Of a stretch of 42,506 bases of DNA, positions 9,033 to 21,700 are shown in pieces. The translations under genes and the position numbers were made by a program. The notes below the pieces were generated by a model. That model was not told the origin of the DNA. It searched no databases and saw nothing but the letters and a program-made list of their open reading frames with translations. Source of the DNA: Gnomoniopsis sp. IMI 355080 (taxonomy: Eukaryota > Ascomycota > Sordariomycetes > Diaporthales > Gnomoniaceae); contig JAPEVC010000279.1 of NCBI GenBank assembly GCA_027946555.1, positions 1 to 42,506 of the forward strand, written 5' to 3'. The first letter of the stretch is position 1. Each line of letters begins with the position of its first letter.

Positions 9033-12000
9033 TCACATGCTGAAGGCCCCAAATCCAACCACCGCCCGTGGCCCAGGACCCTCTTTCATCTTACGCACCT
9101 CATTATCACCGAGGTCTTCTGTCCTTGGGCTCTCCAGACTGACACGCGTCCCCGTGAATTGCAATTCCCTCATGAGTGGCTCGATTGTGTCAAAACTATC
9201 CGCCCTCGCACTACGAAAGGACGTCCTCCCATCACCGCCCCTCTGCCTTGCCCAGTGCTCCTTCAACAGACTCATGTCGACATCTGTACCTTGATACGAC
9301 TGTAGACTCTCCTCACTGCTTTCGAATAGGTTCGACCGTTTTGGTCCTGCAGCGTATGGGCCGCCATTGCGGCTCCCGAGAGTCTTCCGCGTTGTGGAAG
9401 ATGGCGACTTTGGTACTAAGGGAAAACGCCGTATTTCGGCATCAATCTGCTCACTAATCCGCTCCAAGCGTGCGAGCCTGTCCGCCTCGATGGCGAATTC
9501 GTCGTGGAGATTTGTGCTCGGCGAACCGCGCTTCGAACCCGGTTTCGTAGAAGAGTGGCCCCGTGCAGTCGAGAAGTTGTCGACCATCGTCGTCGAGCCC
9601 GAGTACGGCTGAGGGTCCGCTGTCAGGGAGGCTACGGAAGACCTGCGCCTACCCATATTGTTCATCGAGTGACTGCGGACCTCACTGGGACTAGACCTCT
9701 CACGTGGGTAGTCTCGCCCGGGGCCCAGCGTAGCATCGTCGTGCAAGTAGAGCCGCGGACGCCCTTGTGGGATCTCGCTCCGCCTACGGGACGAGAGTCC
9801 GCTGTGGTGCACAATAAACTCGTCAGCCCCAAAGCTGTCTTCCGAGCGGATGGGTAAATCTCGTGCGCGAGGACGCCTTCCTCTCGAGACAGACTCGGCG
9901 TCTATTTCCCTAGATTCAAAACGGCTCTGCCGACCGTCCTCGTGACGAGTGCGCGTCCGGTCTCGTTCGACCTCCTTTGCCCTCCTGTGTTCCAAATTTT
10001 CAAGGCCGTCTACAGCGCTCTTCAGCGCCTGGCTCATGTCGTTGAGAATTGGCATCATAGACGTCAGCCAGTAATCGCCATGCCGTTCCAAACGGCGAAT
10101 GCGCCTTTCCATGTCCCGCGTTTGTCTCTCGCGAAGCGCCTCGTACCGATCGAAGATTTCGCTACGAGACATCTTCAAAATTGACTTGCCTTGCCCTTTG
10201 CTGGGGCCAGCAATGGTCTCGAGACTGGACTGCTGCGGTGGGCCCTCGAAGAAGGTTTTTTTGGAGGCGATCGCGCCTTTGCCTGCTGTCTTTGGCCGGG
10301 GTGGGCTATTGTCCTGAGCGATGGCAGGTGAACGTCGCCCACTAGAAAAGCTTGGTGAGGTTCGACCGGAGCGGCGGCGTGCAATACGGCCACTGGTTGG
10401 TGAGGGCGGTGGGTGACGCAGCGATGTGCCGTGCGCCTCGACAGCCGAGAACTGCGATGAAGGCGACTGTGGTGGAAGAGAGTCGGCAGGAGAGTCGGGA
10501 GGTGTGACACTTGAGATACTCTGGTATGGAGGAATGGGCGACGTCTTGATGAAGGTAGCGGTCGTAGTTGGCGAGGAGACCGACATGGAAATTGAGGTTT
10601 TTCTAATGAGCTCGGCTCCTGGTGGGCTGGAGGGTTGAACATCAGCCACGGTCAGAACGTCCGTGAAACTCAGATCCTTGCGTTGTAACATGGGAGACAG
10701 TGTCGCGGGAGCATATGGGAATGAATCTCGCTCTCGCTTCTTATTCATCCTGGCTGACCTCAGTGTCGACCCACTGCTGGAGCTGGAAGCGTTGCTTAGC
10801 TTGCGCTCCATCACCAAATCGCTGGGTCGTGATCCCGGCTTCTCGAGGGCCGCCCTCAACTCGGCGATACGCTCCTTTCGCGACAGCAGAATAAATTTCC
10901 TACGGTCCCTCCGCTCCTTCGGGCTTGGAATAGGGCTAGTGTTCTTGGTTTCAGTGCTCTGGTCGTCTGGCGTGGTTGGTCTCTTGACCTCTGCGGCAGG
11001 CTGCATCGGGCTTGCTTCTCGTTGCTTGCCCTTTTCTTTGCGCTTTTCCCTCGAACGACTCCTCTCCAGTGGTACAGCAAGAGCGCTTCCCGCAGGCGAT
11101 CCTAGTTCAGTCTCTTCTATACGTCTCTTGCTGGTCCTTTGCCTGCGCGAGGAGTTATCATCGTCGTTGTTTTGTCCGGCCTTGGCCTCAGTTGGCGTGG
11201 CCTGCTGCAATTCAATCGACGGAGGCTCCCTTTCCCGGACCTCAATCTCTTTCTGTGTGACTCTGATCTGGGAATCTGTCTGTGACTCTTGTTGATCTTG
11301 GACTCGTTCGATCTGAGCGTTCTCTCTCCTGTCGTCTGGCAGTGGGGCTTCCGCAAGGTCTTCGACGAATTTAGATTGTCTCCCTGGCGTTAGTGACGTT
11401 GGTGTAGGCTGCGCCAGCATCTCAAGGGCCCTCTGCTGCGCTCCGGGCGCAACAGCGCCGGCTGCAGACTCCCGAGTTACTACAACCGGCGCGAGTTGAC
11501 CCTTTCCAAAAATCGCACTCGCGCTCCCAGTCGAACCACCGCTATACCTCTTCTCAGGCCTCACGATTATTGGCCCGTCAGCAGTCTGCCTCTGTTTACC
11601 CGAGTTGGTCGAGCCACTGCTGTTTCTGTTCTTCGGCCTGACTACAACCGGGCCCTCGTAGCTTTCCCTCTGCTTGCCCTTTGCGATCGCTTTGGACCTT
11701 GAGCTTTCACTGGTTCTCTTCTCTCGACTGCTTGCGCTGAAATGCGAGCTCCCGCTTTGTCGATTGTCACTGCTCTTCCTCCTCTGGCTCTCAACACTGC
11801 TCCTGGGCTCAAATTCCAAAACATCAGAACCCTCAAATCTCCTCGCAAACATCGCCTCACTTAGCAGCACTGGCGAGTGACGGTGCTCCTCTTTTACGTT
11901 ACCCGTATCCACAGTATCGAGACTTTCCAGATAGCTGCGCTCAGAAAAGATACTCTCCTGAAGCGTCTGGTCCCGCGACGAGTCCCGACTATAATTGGTT

Positions 12001-13436
12001 CCACGGGTGGTATTGCTCATCGTCCGTGGCCTTCTAGTCTCGACAATGACTCCGGAGGGATGCAGACTCGACTTGCGCAGCGGGTAGTATACCCTGCTAG
12101 GGCTAGATGCCGCGAAGGATCGAAGACTGTGAGCTGAGAGCGGACGCTGGCCAACGCCTCCGGAAGCCGGTCTGGTTGGCGGTCCACTGCCGGCCAGCGC
12201 TGCGAGCGTCTGTCGGCGCGCCCTCGCACGTATCTCATCGCTCGTCCTTCTTGGGTCCCCAGTCTCATCGTTTTCATCGCGGCTTCGCGGCGGGGTTGTC
12301 TGAAGTAGCATTCCAGATGACGTGTTGGGCCGGCTCTGCTGCTCTTCGTGCACCGTACCGAACGTATGCCTGCTCGCAAGCCTCACCTTGCGTGCGATGG
12401 CTGCCTCACCCTGACCGCTGCCGTTGCTGCTCACTTTCTCCCATGATCGTGATGACAAAGACTCGCGCTCCTCGACGAGGGGTCCGAGTTGGGTGCCAAT
12501 GTGCGGCTCGGCGACGAATGCTGTAAGGGGTCTCGTGTTGTAGTTGACATCGTCGTAAATCCTGGGACTCGCAGTGTCTGCTGATGACATAGACCGTGAA
12601 CGTGCGCGCCCCGCGGGCGATGGAAAGCCGTAGCGAGTCTCAGGACCAAGATGTGCGTGCTCGATGGGGATCGATATTGCAATGTGCCGGTGTCCATCGA
12701 CTGTGCGCCCTGATATTGCCGTGTCCGGCAACTTGATTCTTGGCGGACGCCTCCCTTTCTTCGTAAGCGATTGCTTTAGCCCAGGAGAGGCAGGTCGCTT
12801 CTTCGACCTCGAAGTGGACCTAGGTGACAGCTTGTTCTTCTTACTGCCTTTCCTAAACAGTCGGATTACCTTCAGGAGTGTCCCTGTCTTGGTCTTGCTC
12901 TTCCGCCGACGAATACTGGACATGGAGCTCAGTGTGGTTGTCGTGGGACTCGGCACGCTCATGATGTTTGTCGGCGGGGGTGTCACATTTCGCAGGAAGT
13001 TCGTCAGCTCCCTGACCGCTTCATGGTCGCCAGCCACGGTCCATCGGCTCTCTCGAGGTAGATACCGTGAGCGACGTCGAAGCTCCGCATCCAATTGATC
13101 CAGTCCATCCATCTCCCTCGACTCCACCCAATAATCCATCTGCCTCATAATACCACCAGGCCAGTTGCCAGCGCCCTGCGCCGCGGCCGCAGCCGTGATC
13201 GTCGAATTGGATCCCATCAGTGGAGCGCTGGCACGTCGGCTATTATGCCCGCTTATGCCGAGTCCGTTGCCTCCCACACTACTGCTGCGCTGATGCTGTA
13301 GTGAATTTTGCGCCGTGGTGAATGAATCCTCACCGGTGGAGGAGAACGAAACATCTGAGCTGATAGAGTTGTGTCTCCTCTGATTACTTAAATCGGCCGG
13401 ATCCTCAGCACGCACAGAACTGTCATGTGCGTCCAT
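9033..13436 (-). CDS. Large disordered Ser/Arg-rich fungal protein of unknown function
   Basis: A single exon of 1467 residues from ATG at 13436 to the stop at 9033. It is mostly low-complexity sequence rich in Ser, Arg, Pro and Glu. Residues about 100-160 look ordered (MRQMDYWVESREMDGLDQLDAELRRRS style helix). A strongly basic block follows at about 175-230 (KVIRLFRKGSKKNKLSPR), a plausible nuclear or membrane-contact signal. Two copies of a GPVVVRP/GPIIVRP-(K/R)xxSxGST module lie at about 590-640. A charged helix suited to a coiled coil spans about 1089-1155 (EIFDRYEALRERQTRDMERR, then GDYWLTSMMPILNDMSQALK). The C-terminus has further short helices. No enzyme motif, signal peptide or transmembrane segment is seen. 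Many RxxS sites suggest heavy phosphorylation. An uninterrupted 4.4-kb frame makes a real gene near certain; I cannot name the family. Confidence 0.85.
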   Translation of the reverse strand: MDAHDSSVRAEDPADLSNQRRHNSISSDVSFSSTGEDSFTTAQNSLQHQRSSSVGGNGLGISGHNSRRASAPLMGSNSTITAAAAAQGAGNWPGGIMRQMDYWVESREMDGLDQLDAELRRRSRYLPRESRWTVAGDHEAVRELTNFLRNVTPPPTNIMSVPSPTTTTLSSMSSIRRRKSKTKTGTLLKVIRLFRKGSKKNKLSPRSTSRSKKRPASPGLKQSLTKKGRRPPRIKLPDTAISGRTVDGHRHIAISIPIEHAHLGPETRYGFPSPAGRARSRSMSSADTASPRIYDDVNYNTRPLTAFVAEPHIGTQLGPLVEERESLSSRSWEKVSSNGSGQGEAAIARKVRLASRHTFGTVHEEQQSRPNTSSGMLLQTTPPRSRDENDETGDPRRTSDEIRARARRQTLAALAGSGPPTRPASGGVGQRPLSAHSLRSFAASSPSRVYYPLRKSSLHPSGVIVETRRPRTMSNTTRGTNYSRDSSRDQTLQESIFSERSYLESLDTVDTGNVKEEHRHSPVLLSEAMFARRFEGSDVLEFEPRSSVESQRRKSSDNRQSGSSHFSASSREKRTSESSRSKAIAKGKQRESYEGPVVVRPKNRNSSGSTNSGKQRQTADGPIIVRPEKRYSGGSTGSASAIFGKGQLAPVVVTRESAAGAVAPGAQQRALEMLAQPTPTSLTPGRQSKFVEDLAEAPLPDDRRENAQIERVQDQQESQTDSQIRVTQKEIEVREREPPSIELQQATPTEAKAGQNNDDDNSSRRQRTSKRRIEETELGSPAGSALAVPLERSRSREKRKEKGKQREASPMQPAAEVKRPTTPDDQSTETKNTSPIPSPKERRDRRKFILLSRKERIAELRAALEKPGSRPSDLVMERKLSNASSSSSGSTLRSARMNKKRERDSFPYAPATLSPMLQRKDLSFTDVLTVADVQPSSPPGAELIRKTSISMSVSSPTTTATFIKTSPIPPYQSISSVTPPDSPADSLPPQSPSSQFSAVEAHGTSLRHPPPSPTSGRIARRRSGRTSPSFSSGRRSPAIAQDNSPPRPKTAGKGAIASKKTFFEGPPQQSSLETIAGPSKGQGKSILKMSRSEIFDRYEALRERQTRDMERRIRRLERHGDYWLTSMMPILNDMSQALKSAVDGLENLEHRRAKEVERDRTRTRHEDGRQSRFESREIDAESVSRGRRPRARDLPIRSEDSFGADEFIVHHSGLSSRRRSEIPQGRPRLYLHDDATLGPGRDYPRERSSPSEVRSHSMNNMGRRRSSVASLTADPQPYSGSTTMVDNFSTARGHSSTKPGSKRGSPSTNLHDEFAIEADRLARLERISEQIDAEIRRFPLVPKSPSSTTRKTLGSRNGGPYAAGPKRSNLFESSEESLQSYQGTDVDMSLLKEHWARQRGGDGRTSFRSARADSFDTIEPLMRELQFTGTRVSLESPRTEDLGDNEVRKMKEGPGPRAVVGFGAFSM

Positions 13437-15715
13437 TTCAGTTATAAACGTAAATAAATTGAGTCAGGTGCAACAACAGCTGCCGCAGCAATTTTCATTG
13501 CCCTCAGCAATAATGCTGGAGACGGGACCCTGTTGGTGGCGAGTTTCTGAGGATGTCGTCAATGCTGTGAAACGAAGACGTGCGGTTCCCCCGACATAAG
13601 GCTATAGTATAGTAAACTTTGGCGTTTGTGAGCTGTGACCTCGTGATTTGTCCGCAGCCAGAAACAGCATCCCCGGGCTTGGCTTCTGACTCGTTGGTAC
13701 GGCGCGCAAAGCGACTATTGTCATGGCCCACGAAGGAGCGGGCCGTCGTCAATCTTCGAGTCGTCAAGATGGACCGGTGACAGGGAACTTCAGTATTGGG
13801 TGTGATCAGCCGAGGCGCAAGCAAGCCGTTCCCGGTCAGTGGGATCTAGTAAACGATAGACGAGCGGACGAGATAGCCAGGAACGTGCTGGTGAAGTCTC
13901 ATCCGGGTTCTACCACGTTCGGCATCAAGTGGATTCAGGGCATGCGATTGAATACAGCGTTTTGGCCACGGTGCGCAGCCCGCATTCCGCCGCTAATAAA
14001 AAAAGGATATCAGATAAGTGGTGTGGTGAAAGCTGGCTGGTCGAAAAAAAAGCGAGGGTCGTATACTCCACACAGACCGATGAAGAGGCAATCCAGTCGA
14101 TGTCAAAGTGTTGTAGTGTCGACGTCAGGATACAGGGAGGCCGGGATTCGCATGGCCCGAAATACATGAAAAGATGGCAGGAGATCTGCTTGTAGAAACT
14201 CAAAAATCCAACTTGGGTGAATAACCAGATCTACTATGGCCGTATGGCCGGTTGTGGACGTAGAAGCATAGTATGATCAGTTTGTCGGACCCAATGGTGA
14301 GACGAGACGCAGGCGGGCAGCCGAAACATTGGCATGGGGATCCTGGTGACAGCCTCGCCAGCACCAGGCCCCACCCTTTGACTGGTGTAGCATTTTCACT
14401 GACGATGCGGCCATAGCGTAGAATTGTTTTCGTTTTCTCGAAACTCAATCGTCGTCCTGTGGCTCGGGACGCTCGGGCAGCAAGAGGCGGAGGCGGGGGC
14501 AATGTTTCTGTTGCAACACTTAGTTGCATTGCAGCGTCAAAGCAGCTCCGTGTCAAATCGGGCATCCTGGAGCTGGAGTGGGACATGTGTCGTTGCTTCA
14601 TCCAGCTACTCCGCTACTCCGCTACTGTGTAGACCACGCATTCAGTCGTTGCAGAGCAACAAGAAGTCAGCAGTAGATCCCTCCTGAGATCTATGATGGA
14701 AGTAGTGGCTTGGACATACCTACGCAAACAAGGCAGATCTTGAAACAAATCAGGGTCTGGTATTCCCCAATGCCGGGATCTGTGCGCAGAGCATCCTTGA
14801 GTTGTTTGACTCGCCAAGTTGACGGTATCCGAGCCAGACACAGAACAGCCCCGAGAGTTCTCATATGGACTACATAGTAATGTGAGTGGACGCGAAACAT
14901 CCCGGATCTCCGTTGACGGGCAGGGCAGGTTTTCAGTCATCCGATGCTCGAATTCGTTACGAAGAGGTAGCATCCCGCGTCTGACAAGTACCATAGTAGC
15001 TAGCCAGCCAGCCTTATCTCCTGTAGCGCACCACCAACCGCCATGGGACAAATTTAGTGCTCAGCCGCACACGTACTAAGAACTCGATAGTCACGTACTG
15101 ACTGTGTCATCCAATTCACTCACCAGCAACTGCGAACGCCTCGTAGTGTTTCGCTACTTCAACTTGCATCTGGACCATCCAGATCAAGAACGTTCCCGAT
15201 GACCGTTTCCCCTTCAGTAGCTCTTCGTCCGAGCCGTTCCAATTTCTAGTCTACTGCTACGTCTTCGCCGCTCCTCAAATCAACCCTCTAGAATCAACAA
15301 GCCACTGGCGCAAAGCCTAGGTAGGACCTTGTTGACGATGCCGCTAAGGTGGAGCACTCGCACATTCGAATAGCGCGATCAGCCAATCCATCCGGGCGTC
15401 CCACCACGGTGAGGTTTTTTTTTTCCTGTAAACCTCCAGCAATGCAAAAATTCAAAGAGTCCTCCCAGGATCTCTAGCCGCCCCTTCATCTGTTGGGCGC
15501 CATGCGCAATGCAAGTACGTTCTCCCCGACCCCAGATGCCTTTTAAGAAAGTGAGTTTCATTGGAATGCAAAATCGTAGCGCAGAATGTGGGAAAGATAA
15601 AGGTATCACCCGCAAATCAAAATTCAACGCGTTTGGTGCTTGGGGTTTCGGTCTCTACACCGTGGTGTGGCCATTATGAGAGCCACAACTCGTCGAGAAT
15701 GTGTGCCGAAAGACC
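13437..15715. other. Intergenic region of about 2.3 kb
   Basis: Upstream flank of the large disordered-protein gene and downstream flank of SEN1. Open frames up to 148 codons occur on both strands (for example 13723-14169 + and 14614-15051 -). They overlap one another and show no protein family, so I do not call them. One CCTAGGTA motif lies at 15316-15323. Confidence 0.5.
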
Positions 15716-18700
15716 TTAAGCAGGCCTGTTCGGTCTCTTGGGAAGAAAAGGGTCCGCGCCGGCTCTATTACTCTTCTTCTCTTTCTTCCTGTGATTCTTG
15801 GAATGGTTGAGATCCTGTGAATGATTATTAGCGCAATATGACCCATCGGTTGTGATGTCAGTGCTCACCCCAGACGACTTGCCACCGTACGATCCGCCGG
15901 GCTGTTGCTGTGGTGCACGATTATACTGCTGTGGCGCCTGTTGCCTGTGTGTAGGATGAGTGGGGCCCGGGTCATTGTGATCAAGATAACCGGGAGGGCC
16001 TCCAAACCTCGCAGGCGGTGGAGGGCGCTCTGGCGGTAAGAGGCCCAGCACTTCCATGGCGGATGGGTCGACAGCCTTTGGTGGTGGGCGAGGCTGTGGC
16101 ATGCCAGCCCTTGGTCCACTCGGGATGTCTGCACCCCTGCCACGGTTGCTGTACGACGAGTTGCTGCCAGAGTAGGCGCTACCTGCATTGTTCTGAGATG
16201 GCACGGGTGCTCTTGGGCCTCTACCAGGATTGTGTCCGCTTCTCATACCACTATCGGCACCCCCGCGAGAAGTCATATTCGCTGAAGGATTAGCAATAAC
16301 ACGGTCTCCAGTAAAAGACGTCGTATCCTGGAAAGTCAAAAAAAAGCAAATGTTAGTCTGGAGTAAACATCAAAATTGAAGCAGAACCCAACCTGCGACC
16401 GAAGCAGCAGCCGTTGGCAGTAGTCCAAGCAGATTGAGTCGTTAGAAGCGGGTTGGGTTGTCACCTACGGGTCGCTTGTTCAGGCGATCAGAGGGCTCTG
16501 CACCCTCTAGAGATCTTTTCTTGGTATCCTCGCTCTTCTTTGAGCTCTGGATCATCGGCGGTGGCATGCCTCTTGGAAGTGTGTTGACTGTCTCACCCTT
16601 ATCATTATAGGTGCCATATGAGGATGCGGGCGCGTCTGTCATTTCCACGTCGACCAGCTTTGTGTTGCCATAATCACCTTTGAGGCTGGCAATTGATACC
16701 TTCTCGGATGGCTTCCTCAAGAGGCCCAACACGTCACCTCTGGTGTACAAGTCGCGAGAGCGCGCATCTTCAATGAGCTTATTCCAGAACTCGCCCTGTC
16801 TTAAGGCTTTCGAGTCACCCAGGATCCAGAGCGAAGATTTCGCTCGCGTCAGACCAACATTCATACGTCGAATGTCGGTCATGAAACCAATGCCACCAGT
16901 TGGGCTGGCTCGCACGCACGAGAAGATGATGATTTCACACTCTCGACCTTGGAAAGCATCGGTAGTGTTGAATTCGATCTGGTTCAGAATGTCTTGGCCA
17001 AAAGTTCCCACGAAACGCTCCCGCAAAGCGAATAGCTGAGCCTTGTAGGGTGTGATAATGCCGATCTTTCCGTTGCGCTCTTCATCGGGAAAATCGTTCT
17101 GAAAGCGCTTCACCAATTGCACGGCTACTGCGAGCTCATTCTGGTTGACCAGTGATTGACCCTTGTGGCCCCTCTCCTGTATACCTTCGACATCGAAAAA
17201 GCGATATGGACCTAGCAGCTTGGCTTGATGCCACGACTGACGGCGCAGACGACCCATGTCGTCACCATCATAGAGCAGCCCATCGTAGAACTCTTTGCTT
17301 GGGAACGCGCTGATTTCGGGATGCATACGGTATTGGGTGTCGAGGAGGTGAACACTCTTGGGATGATTCTGCTGCATGCGGACGAACAAACTCTGAGCGT
17401 ACCCAAACTCAGCAGCGGACCTCGACAGGACCGTTGGCGGCAACTGTTTAGGATCACCGACGAGTATGCACTTTGTGCTGCCATATTTCAAAGGAATTAG
17501 CGCGGAAAGCTCCACACATTGTGCAGCCTCGTCGATGATGACGGTGTCGAACTCAACATCGAGATTCTTAAACATCTCATGGCCACTGCCGCTAAGCGTC
17601 GCGCAAAGGACCTGAGCCTGATCCAGTATCTTCTGCTGAACCTGCCTCCGTCTGACCTCACTCTCGCGTACGAAATTGTTGCCGCTGTCCTTGTCAGCAT
17701 CAATTTGGGCACCAATATGACTTTGTTGACGCTTCAAACTGTCAAATTCACGCTCTAGGTCATTGCGCAAACTTCGATCGTCACCAGCTCTAGCTGCCTC
17801 GAGCCGCGGACGCAAATCGAGTATTTGCGTCTTGATCTCGCCGGCCCTCTGGTGCATCTTGTCTCGCTCAGAGACCGCGGGACCATTTTTATTTGCCTCG
17901 GCTTCCATTGCCGACTTCACAAGTTCATCTAATGTCACGTCCTTGACCTGGGTATTGATAGCGTCGGTACGTCCTAGACGTAAGACATTGATCTGGTGAT
18001 GAGCTCCATTCATGGTCTTGACGCCTTGCTTCAATCGGAGAACCAGTTCGTCCACGGCCGCGTTGCTGGGAGCACAGACCAGAAGCTTTTTCACGGGAGG
18101 TGGCTTAGGCTGACTGACTCCGGGAAGTTGAGGTCGCGAAACGGGCACTCCAGCCCCTGCCTTTGCAATATGGCCTGTTAGAAGTGCACCAACCATGGCA
18201 ACAATGGTCTTTGTTTTGCCCGTTCCTGGAGGACCCTGGATCAACGTGAAGCCATCGTTGTCTTTGGCATTCATAATCGCCTTTGCCTGACCGGGATTGA
18301 GGAAATAGTTCTTCATGACCTGGTTCGTGGCGTCGGCGCCATACTCCAGGAGAGGCGAAGGCTTCGCCTCGAGAATTTCGTCCAGCAGGTCGTAATACTG
18401 CAGGCTCTCAAGAGCCGCATACTCACGTTCGATAGTTGTCATGTTGGTGATCTTAACCGCATTGCATGTCTGGCCGGGGTTCAACATGGAAAGCATCCTA
18501 TTGTTCCTGCTGCTCAGCCGATAGGCCACCTCGAGGCTCTCACCCTTGAACTTCGTCTTCCATATCCGAGCCAGGCAGTGAGCAGCATCATTTGAGTTGA
18601 GAGGATCTTCCGACTTGGAGATAACGACGATATCACCCTCAGCGAGGAAACGGTCCTTGTCCTTATCCTTTGGCTGAGTCTTGGGCATCAATGTAGTGAC

Positions 18701-21700
18701 CTCGAGGAATTTGTCCACGGACATCCTGTTCATCACCTTAATGCCGAACGGCTTGGTCGTTACCTCGTCCTTCGAAGTGACAAAGGATCTCCATGCTTCG
18801 GCCAATAAAAGACCAAAAAATGTGTCTTTGTAATCCTGGTGGGTTCTATAGGATTCGGATACCCTTACACAGTTGGCGCCGTTGGGGGGGTCGTTTCCAT
18901 TGTGGAAAATGTCCCACTCTAGAATGGCTTGGTGAAGAACATCCATAGGTGGAATCAGTCTGGCACGCATATCCTTGGCGGATCGCTTGAGCTTCTCCTT
19001 CTTCAGCGGGCCCATTTTCTTAGCTGCGAGTTCAAGGGCACGCTTTCGAGCTTCGGGGTCTAGGCTAGAGTGCCCAGTGACCAGGCTCTCAACGTCTGAA
19101 TCCTCATCGTCTTCCTCAGAACTATCGACCATCATGTCACTCTTTTGTTGAGGAGCGTGATCTTTACCCAGAACGCCAAGCACAGCTCCAAGTCCTGAGC
19201 CTTCACCAGCAACCCTTGCAGCCCTGGCTTTGGCGCGGAGCGCTTCCTTCTCCGCCTTTTCCTTCTTTCGTTGCTCTATGAGTCGACTGGGTGCAAGCTG
19301 GCTGGCATCGAGTCGCTGCGGACCTGTTTTGAGGAATCTAGACTTTTCTGCCGTCAAGCGCGACTTGTCTAGTTTGTTAGAGGTAAGCTTCACGTCTCGA
19401 GTGGCCGAGGCAGGCGTCGAAGATCCCGAGCGAGAAAGCGGAGTGCTGCCTCCAGACTTGGACCAGGCGTCCAAACTCCCCTGCTTCAACGATTTGACGA
19501 CCGTGACCTCGTCGTCTTCCCTCAATGCCCTAAGAAGCTCCGCACGCTGTGCTTGTGAGAGATTCGTATTGACGCGGTAACCGCCGGCCTGCTTAATACA
19601 TGCACTCCGTATGAGGTTGGCTGTCTTTGGTTCGACCTCTAAGTTGAACTCGGCCAAGCGATCAAGCAGCTTGACTAGCGTCTTGACTGTAGTTATCAGA
19701 AGATACACATCTCGTAGTTTGATCATGTCGGCCATTCCCAGACTGTGGACTCGGGGCTGTTCAAGCACCTTCCTCAACATCTCCCTCTCGGACCCCGAGC
19801 CTCTCAAAGCAGACGCAACAACACCATCTTGGGAGATGAGGGAGCTGGTCAACTCCATCGTCCTGCGGCAAAAGTCCTCAAGCACTGGCTTCTCGATGTC
19901 TTGTGACCATGAGCGCAGCATAAGGAACGAGTGATGCAGGGCCGCCCATTGTGTCGTCCACCAAGACATGACAGCAGCGTGTTCGCTACCTGAAAGTGAC
20001 TTTGATCTAAGTAAGCCAGAGGTATCGCAAAGAGCCGACACAACGTCCTGGCTGCATCTGAGGACATGGGGCATCGGCGCGTAAGTTTTGAATGAGCTAT
20101 CGTAGGTAATTGAACGCACGACGTCTGAGAAAGTGGATAGAAAGGGTTGAAAATAGTCCTCAAGCATCTGGGCCACTGCTTCCGTTCTGCTGGGCTCTCC
20201 AGTCATTTCCCGCATCACATTTGTTCCAGCCTCGCGTATAGGATCCACGCTATGCACAAGCGATGCAACGAGGGTGTACAACAAGCCGCTTTGTGTGTCC
20301 CTGCAAAGATCTTCAAGCTGGGAGGCGGTAAAACTAGTGAAACGGTTCAGGATACCACTGATGGCACCGGCGATCTTTTCCAAGTCTGCGTTGAACATTT
20401 GCTTTTCTTGCCCGAGCACCTCACGCTTTGGTGGAGATAGCATTCCTACGCCGGTGAGCGGCTGAGTGGCAGTCAAAACGACCTTCGCGAGCTCCATAGA
20501 TCCCGGTCGTCCTGGATAGAAGACATCGATGACTCCGTTCCATAATTCGTCTGACCTCCTGGACACGGTGCGTGGGATCTTGCTGTTGTCGTTGAGCAGA
20601 GTCGTCCATTCCGTCCGAGTGGTCTTGGCATCCAGGAACAACGAGGTCTTTACGACCTCGACGGCGGTTTTTGATGTGCCAACATTGAGATGATCGCTCG
20701 GCTGCAGCTCAATAGACGGGTTGATAACCTGCTTGGTATACTTGACGACGAGGTTAATGATCAAATTGATGTAGGTGACGGACGTGCTGAGACGAATGAT
20801 GAACTTGTTGCCATTGAACATGTCCAACGCTGTGCGGAGTGCGTACAAACCCGCGACATTACGTGCTGCCCAACCTTCCTTTGCGGTATGTATGTCTTGT
20901 CGCGTACTGAACAGGTGGTCTGTGAGGGACTGACACACATCGGGCAGTTCGTGTTCCTGCAGGGACTGAAGTAGGTCCTTCACCCATAGGGCAATGAAGG
21001 GAACGCGAACATCCCCGTCATCAACCAGCCTATCATATTCCAAAGATCGGTCGAGCAGCCGCGGGTAGGCTGTATTTGTAAAGACGAATTGAGCAAGCTG
21101 AGCGCGAGGCAGGTCCTGTAGCGACCCCCAAAAGGCCTTGGAAGACTTCTGCATAAGGGCAGAGATGTTTTGCAGCAGTAGCAACAGAATCTCGTCCGAG
21201 TTACAAGTCTGCAAATGCACAATAATGACGTGATACACGTCCGTATTAATGTCCATTCCTCGAAGGCGGTGAAGAATGATTTCTTCGTTCATTGACCTCA
21301 AGAGAAGAAGAAAGCCCTCCCAAAACAGCTTGATCTGTGCAGCGGATGCACGAAGAGCGCCTTGCTCGTTCAACTGGCTCACTTTCTGGATCGCATCTGC
21401 AAAAAAGTCGTTCACGGCCCATTCATACTGTTCGACTGTTAATGTCTCGGGGGGCAAGGCTTCCCAAGCTGCTCTTGCGAATCTGTTGCGAAACAAGTCC
21501 TCGTCAAAAAGGAAGTACGTCATGGTGGGCAGGACCTGCGGTCCCAATCTGAGGGGTTTGCGAGGTTGTACGTCTTGAAAGACCTTGTTAAAATATTGTT
21601 GCCGAATGGCAGGGTCCCCAACGTATGGCATGGTGCATAGGGCCTCAAAGATGGCCAGAACGGCTGTATCGTCGTGCGCAGCCAGCTTCGTCGAGGTCAT

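Noticed and set aside
10663..11295. 210-codon plus-strand frame
   Set aside because: Lies wholly inside, and antisense to, the 1467-codon gene.
13723..14169. Plus-strand frame of 148 codons upstream of the large disordered-protein gene
   Set aside because: It overlaps an antisense frame of similar size and shows no domain.
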